Shown in pieces: positions 61,099 through 64,000 of a stretch of DNA of 64,000 nucleotides. Position 1 is the stretch's first letter. The number at the start of each line of letters is the position of its first letter. The notes below the pieces were generated by a model that was given only the letters and a program-made list of their open reading frames with translations, ran no database searches and was not told the DNA's origin. The stretch comes from DASSUW01 sp963844205 (GTDB taxonomy: Bacteria > Actinomycetota > Thermoleophilia > Solirubrobacterales > Solirubrobacteraceae). The translations under genes and the position numbers were made by a program. The stretch lies in the NCBI GenBank assembly GCA_963844205.1, contig CAWJNK010000014.1:186001-250000 (forward strand), written 5' to 3'.

Positions 61099-62355
61099 AT
61101 GGTCACGGACCGGCTCTTCGACGTCCTGCCCCGTACCGCCGACACGCGGGACGGCCGCCTCCAGGTCGGCGGCGTCGCGCTGGCCGACATCGCCGCCGAG
61201 TTCGGCACGCCGGCGTTCGTCGCCGACGAGCAGGGCCTGCGCGACACGGCGCGCGAGTACCTCGACGCCTTCACCTCCCGCCACGCCGACACCGACGTGC
61301 ATTTCGCCTCCAAGGCGCTGCCGTGCGCGCCGCTGACGCGGTTCCTGGCCGAGGAGGGGCTCGGCTGCGACGTGGCGTCGGCCGGCGAGCTGGCGATCGC
61401 GCTCTCCGCCGGCTTCGATCCCGAGCACATCCTGCTCCACGGGAACGCCAAGAGCGACCGCGACATCGGCGACGCGGTCGCGGCCGGCGTCGGGACGATC
61501 GTCGTCGACGGGCCCGACGACGTCGACCGCATCGAGCGCCTCGCCACCAGGCCCCAGCGCGTCCTGCTGCGCGTCAACCCGGCGGTGCCCGGGATCACGC
61601 ACGCTGCGATGGACACGGGCAGCCCCGAGGCCAAGTTCGGCGTCGCGCTCGACCAGGCGCCCGCCTTGCTGGAACGGATGGCCGCGAGCGAGAAGTGCGA
61701 GCTGCTCGGCCTGCACGTCCACATCGGCTCCCAGCTGCTCGAGCTCGACGGCTTCGGCCGGGCCGCCGAGGCGATCGCCACGCTCGGCCGCTTCCCCGTG
61801 TACGACCTCGGCGGCGGCCTCGGCATCGCCTACACGCCGGACGAGCGGGCGCCCAGCATCGCCGACTACGCGCAGGCGACCGTCGACGCCCTCCACACCC
61901 ACCTCGACCCGCAGGCGCGGCTGATCGTCGAGCCGGGCCGCTCGGTGGTCGGGCGCTCGATGGTCACGCTCTACGAGGTGGTGACCGTCAAGCGCGGGGC
62001 GGTGACCCACGTGGCCGTCAACGGCGGGATGGGCGACAACCTCGAGCCGATGCTCTACGGCCAGCGATTCTTCCCCGCGATCGTCGACCCCGGCGGGGCG
62101 GGCGGGACCGAAGTCTGCGAGCTCGTCGGCCACCACTGCGAGAGCGGCGACGTGCTCGTCCACGGCGCCGAGCTGGCAACGCCCGAGGTCGGCGACCTCG
62201 TCGTGATCCCCGCGACGGGCGCGTACTGCTACTCGCTCCAGAACAACTACAACGGCGCGCGCCGGCCCCCGGTCGTCCTCTGCCGCGACGGCGAGGCGCG
62301 GCTGGCGGTGCGGCGGGAGACCATGGAGGACCTGCTGGCGAGGGACGTCCGATGA
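61099..62355 (+). CDS. lysA: Diaminopimelate decarboxylase
   Basis: A 418-residue PLP enzyme that makes L-lysine from meso-diaminopimelate. HFASKALPCAPLTRFLAEEGLGCDVASAGELAIAL has the PLP Lys; LLGLHVHIGSQLLELDGF, YDLGGGLGIAYTPDE, IVEPGRSVVGRSMVTLYEV and NGGMGDNLEPMLYG are family motifs; CELVGHHCESGDVLVHGAEL has the catalytic Cys and GAYCYSLQNNYNGARRPPVVL the C-terminal Tyr. It lies immediately before a copper amine oxidase gene (ATGA overlap); no other lysine gene is near. Confidence 0.9.
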   Translation: MVTDRLFDVLPRTADTRDGRLQVGGVALADIAAEFGTPAFVADEQGLRDTAREYLDAFTSRHADTDVHFASKALPCAPLTRFLAEEGLGCDVASAGELAIALSAGFDPEHILLHGNAKSDRDIGDAVAAGVGTIVVDGPDDVDRIERLATRPQRVLLRVNPAVPGITHAAMDTGSPEAKFGVALDQAPALLERMAASEKCELLGLHVHIGSQLLELDGFGRAAEAIATLGRFPVYDLGGGLGIAYTPDERAPSIADYAQATVDALHTHLDPQARLIVEPGRSVVGRSMVTLYEVVTVKRGAVTHVAVNGGMGDNLEPMLYGQRFFPAIVDPGGAGGTEVCELVGHHCESGDVLVHGAELATPEVGDLVVIPATGAYCYSLQNNYNGARRPPVVLCRDGEARLAVRRETMEDLLARDVR

Positions 62356-64000
62356 GCGCGCACCCGCTCGACCCGCTGTCGGCCGACGAGATCCGCCAGG
62401 CGGCAGACATCCTGCGCCGCGACCAGGGCGTCACCGACCGCTGGCGCTTCGCCTCGATCGAGCTGCGCGAGCCGTCGAAGCAGGCGGTCCGCGACGGCAC
62501 CTCCGAGCGCCGGGCGATCGTGATCTGCTGGAACCGCGACGACGGGCGCGTGTTCAAGGCGGGCGTGCGGCTCGACGAGGAGCGGGTCGAGGCATGGGAC
62601 GAGGTGCCCGACGGACAGCCGAACATGACCGTCGACGAGTTCGTCGAGTGCGACGAGGTGCTGCGCAAGGACCCGCGCGTGATCGAGGCGCTCGCCAGGC
62701 GCGGGATCACCGACTTGGACCTGGTGCTGATCGACACCTGGGCCTACGGCGCCCACCTGGTCCCCGAGCAGCACCGCGGCGGCCGCGTCGGCTGGGCGGA
62801 CGTCTGGTACCGCAAGGAGCCCGGCTCGAGCCCCTACGCGAACCCCGTCACCGGCCTGCACTTCGTGGTCGACCTCAACCGCATGGAGCTGCTCGAGGTC
62901 GAGGACACCCACCGCGTCGACGAGCCGCAGACGATGGGCGAGTACGTCCCCCACCTCGTCCCGGGCCAGCGGCAGCGCACCGACGTCAAGCCGCTCCACA
63001 TCCACCAGCCCGAGGGGCCGTCGTTCGCCCTCGACGGCAATGCGATCGGCTGGCAGAAGTGGACGCTGCGCGTCGGCTTCAACCACCGCGAGGGCATGGT
63101 GCTGCACGCCGTCGCCTACGACGGCCGCTCGGTCGCGCACCGCCTCAGCTTCGCGGAGATGGTCGTCCCCTACCGCGACCCGACGACCGACCACTACCGC
63201 CGCACGGCGTTCGACATCGGCGAGTGGGGCCTCGGCTTCATGACCACGTCGCTGGAGCTCGGCTGCGACTGCCTCGGCGAGATCCGCTACCTCGACGCCG
63301 TCATGCACGACACCAAGGGCGAGCCGTACACGATCCGCAACGCGATCTGCATCCACGAGGAGGACGACGCCGTCCTCTGGAAGCACGTCGACGCCAAGGT
63401 CGGCGCCGAGGTCCGCCGCGCGCGCCGGCTCGTCCTGTCCTTCCACGTGACGGTCGCCAACTACGAGTACCTCGTCTACTGGCGCTTCTACCAGGACGGC
63501 AACATCGAGTGCGAGGTGCGCGCCACCGGGATCATGGTCACGACCCACTTCCCGGAGGGCGAGCAGCCGCCGTACGGCACGCTCGTCGACGAGCGCACCT
63601 ATGCGCCGTTCCACCAGCACTTCCTGGTCGCGCGGCTCGACCTCGACGTCGACGGCGAGGCCAACACCGTGTACATGACGGAGTCCGAGGCGCTCCCGAT
63701 CGGCCCGACCAACGAGCACGGCCTCGCGCTCGTCCAGCGCAACACGCCGCTGCGGACCGAGCAGGAGGGCAAGCAGGACTACGACTGGGGCACCCAGCGC
63801 GCCTGGAAGGTCGTCAACGAGAACGTCACCAACGGCCTCGGGACCCCGGTCGGCTACAAGCTCGTCCCCGGCGCGTGCTTCCCGCCGCTGATGGACCCCG
63901 AGTCGCCGGTCATGCGCCGCGCCGAGGCGATCGGTCACACGCTGTGGGTGACCCCCTACGACGAGGACGAGCGCTGGCCGTGCGGGGAGTTCGTCGTCCA
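62352..64000 (+). CDS. Primary-amine oxidase (copper amine oxidase), partial
   Basis: ATG 62352 overlaps the lysA stop; the frame is open to the window end (about 549 residues, full length ~650). EPYTIRN and HRLSFAEMVVPYRDPTTDHYRRTAFDIGEWGLG hold the catalytic Asp; VTVANYEYLVYWRFYQDGNIECEVRATGIM carries the Tyr that becomes topaquinone; HQHFLVARLDLDVDGEAN has the HxH copper ligands. The enzyme oxidises primary amines to aldehydes with H2O2 and ammonia. Coupling to lysA could mean use of cadaverine-like amines, but LysA yields lysine, so this is open. Confidence 0.9.
   Translation, partial: MSAHPLDPLSADEIRQAADILRRDQGVTDRWRFASIELREPSKQAVRDGTSERRAIVICWNRDDGRVFKAGVRLDEERVEAWDEVPDGQPNMTVDEFVECDEVLRKDPRVIEALARRGITDLDLVLIDTWAYGAHLVPEQHRGGRVGWADVWYRKEPGSSPYANPVTGLHFVVDLNRMELLEVEDTHRVDEPQTMGEYVPHLVPGQRQRTDVKPLHIHQPEGPSFALDGNAIGWQKWTLRVGFNHREGMVLHAVAYDGRSVAHRLSFAEMVVPYRDPTTDHYRRTAFDIGEWGLGFMTTSLELGCDCLGEIRYLDAVMHDTKGEPYTIRNAICIHEEDDAVLWKHVDAKVGAEVRRARRLVLSFHVTVANYEYLVYWRFYQDGNIECEVRATGIMVTTHFPEGEQPPYGTLVDERTYAPFHQHFLVARLDLDVDGEANTVYMTESEALPIGPTNEHGLALVQRNTPLRTEQEGKQDYDWGTQRAWKVVNENVTNGLGTPVGYKLVPGACFPPLMDPESPVMRRAEAIGHTLWVTPYDEDERWPCGEFVV

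Noticed and set aside
62247..63938. 563-residue minus-strand open frame over the amine oxidase
   Set aside because: The plus strand encodes a clear copper amine oxidase with TPQ and copper motifs; the minus frame has no motifs.

Overview
The window is very GC-rich bacterial DNA with dense, mostly overlapping genes and many GTG starts. Gene content points to an actinobacterium of the Thermoleophilia/Solirubrobacterales type. The pointers are several ArsR-like winged-helix proteins with a shared C-terminal module, an RTX-like repeat protein, a collagen-like surface protein with a basic C-terminal beta tail, and abundant oxidoreductase clusters. That placement is inference; no rRNA or tRNA gene is visible.

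Layout. 1-3.2 kb (minus): start of an intradiol dioxygenase, an amidohydrolase and a DHA2-type MFS exporter. 3.3-6.7 kb: a secreted RTX-like repeat protein (minus), then a cobalamin riboswitch (plus) driving a secreted transcobalamin-like protein with a collagen-like stretch. 6.7-9.9 kb (minus): a four-gene CoA/aromatic-type operon (citryl-CoA lyase-like, PaaK-like ligase, VOC, GST). 10-16.7 kb: MMPL transporter, DoxX, zinc-ribbon protein, GAF sensor kinase-like protein and a PHP-glycosyltransferase fusion. 16.7-21.8 kb (minus): FCD-GntR regulator, dehydroquinate-synthase-like cyclase, class III aminotransferase, Gfo/Idh/MocA oxidoreductase and SDR, a possible aminocyclitol module. 22-27 kb: regulators, a methyltransferase and two tandem peptide plus E1-like adenylyltransferase pairs that resemble microcin C loci. 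27.3-36.5 kb (plus): a nine-gene catabolic operon with IolE- and IolD-like enzymes under a second FCD-GntR. 36.6-43.2 kb: MarR, XRE/ImmA pair, and an AlbA_2, metallopeptidase, MBL-hydrolase, DDAH run. 43.2-51.7 kb: a less GC-rich island with a STAND-like NTPase/TPR protein, wrecked IS110 and IS256-type transposases, a duplicated DDAH 3' end and a 184-bp direct repeat. 51.8-61 kb: VanX-like peptidase, methyltransferase, DUF6494 protein, orphan ABC permease, response regulator and a thioredoxin-repeat fusion, interspersed with decaying genes. 61.1-64 kb: lysA and a copper amine oxidase running off the end.

Best candidate for an undescribed system: 23.3-27.0 kb. Two 20-codon ORFs, each behind a near-perfect Shine-Dalgarno and each ending Lys-(Gly/Ala)-Asn-stop, sit directly upstream of two paralogous E1/ThiF-like proteins with PqqD-like N-terminal regions. 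A terminal Asn and a MccB-type adenylyltransferase are the hallmarks of microcin C-like nucleotide-peptides, and the second pair has a 13-bp hairpin between peptide and enzyme genes, as in the E. coli mcc operon. Other notable points are the B12 riboswitch/transcobalamin-like protein, a shared GntR operator (TGAT-N3-ATCA) linking a cyclitol-type synthetic cluster to a cyclitol-type degradative operon, and tandem 13-codon upstream ORFs before the aminotransferase.
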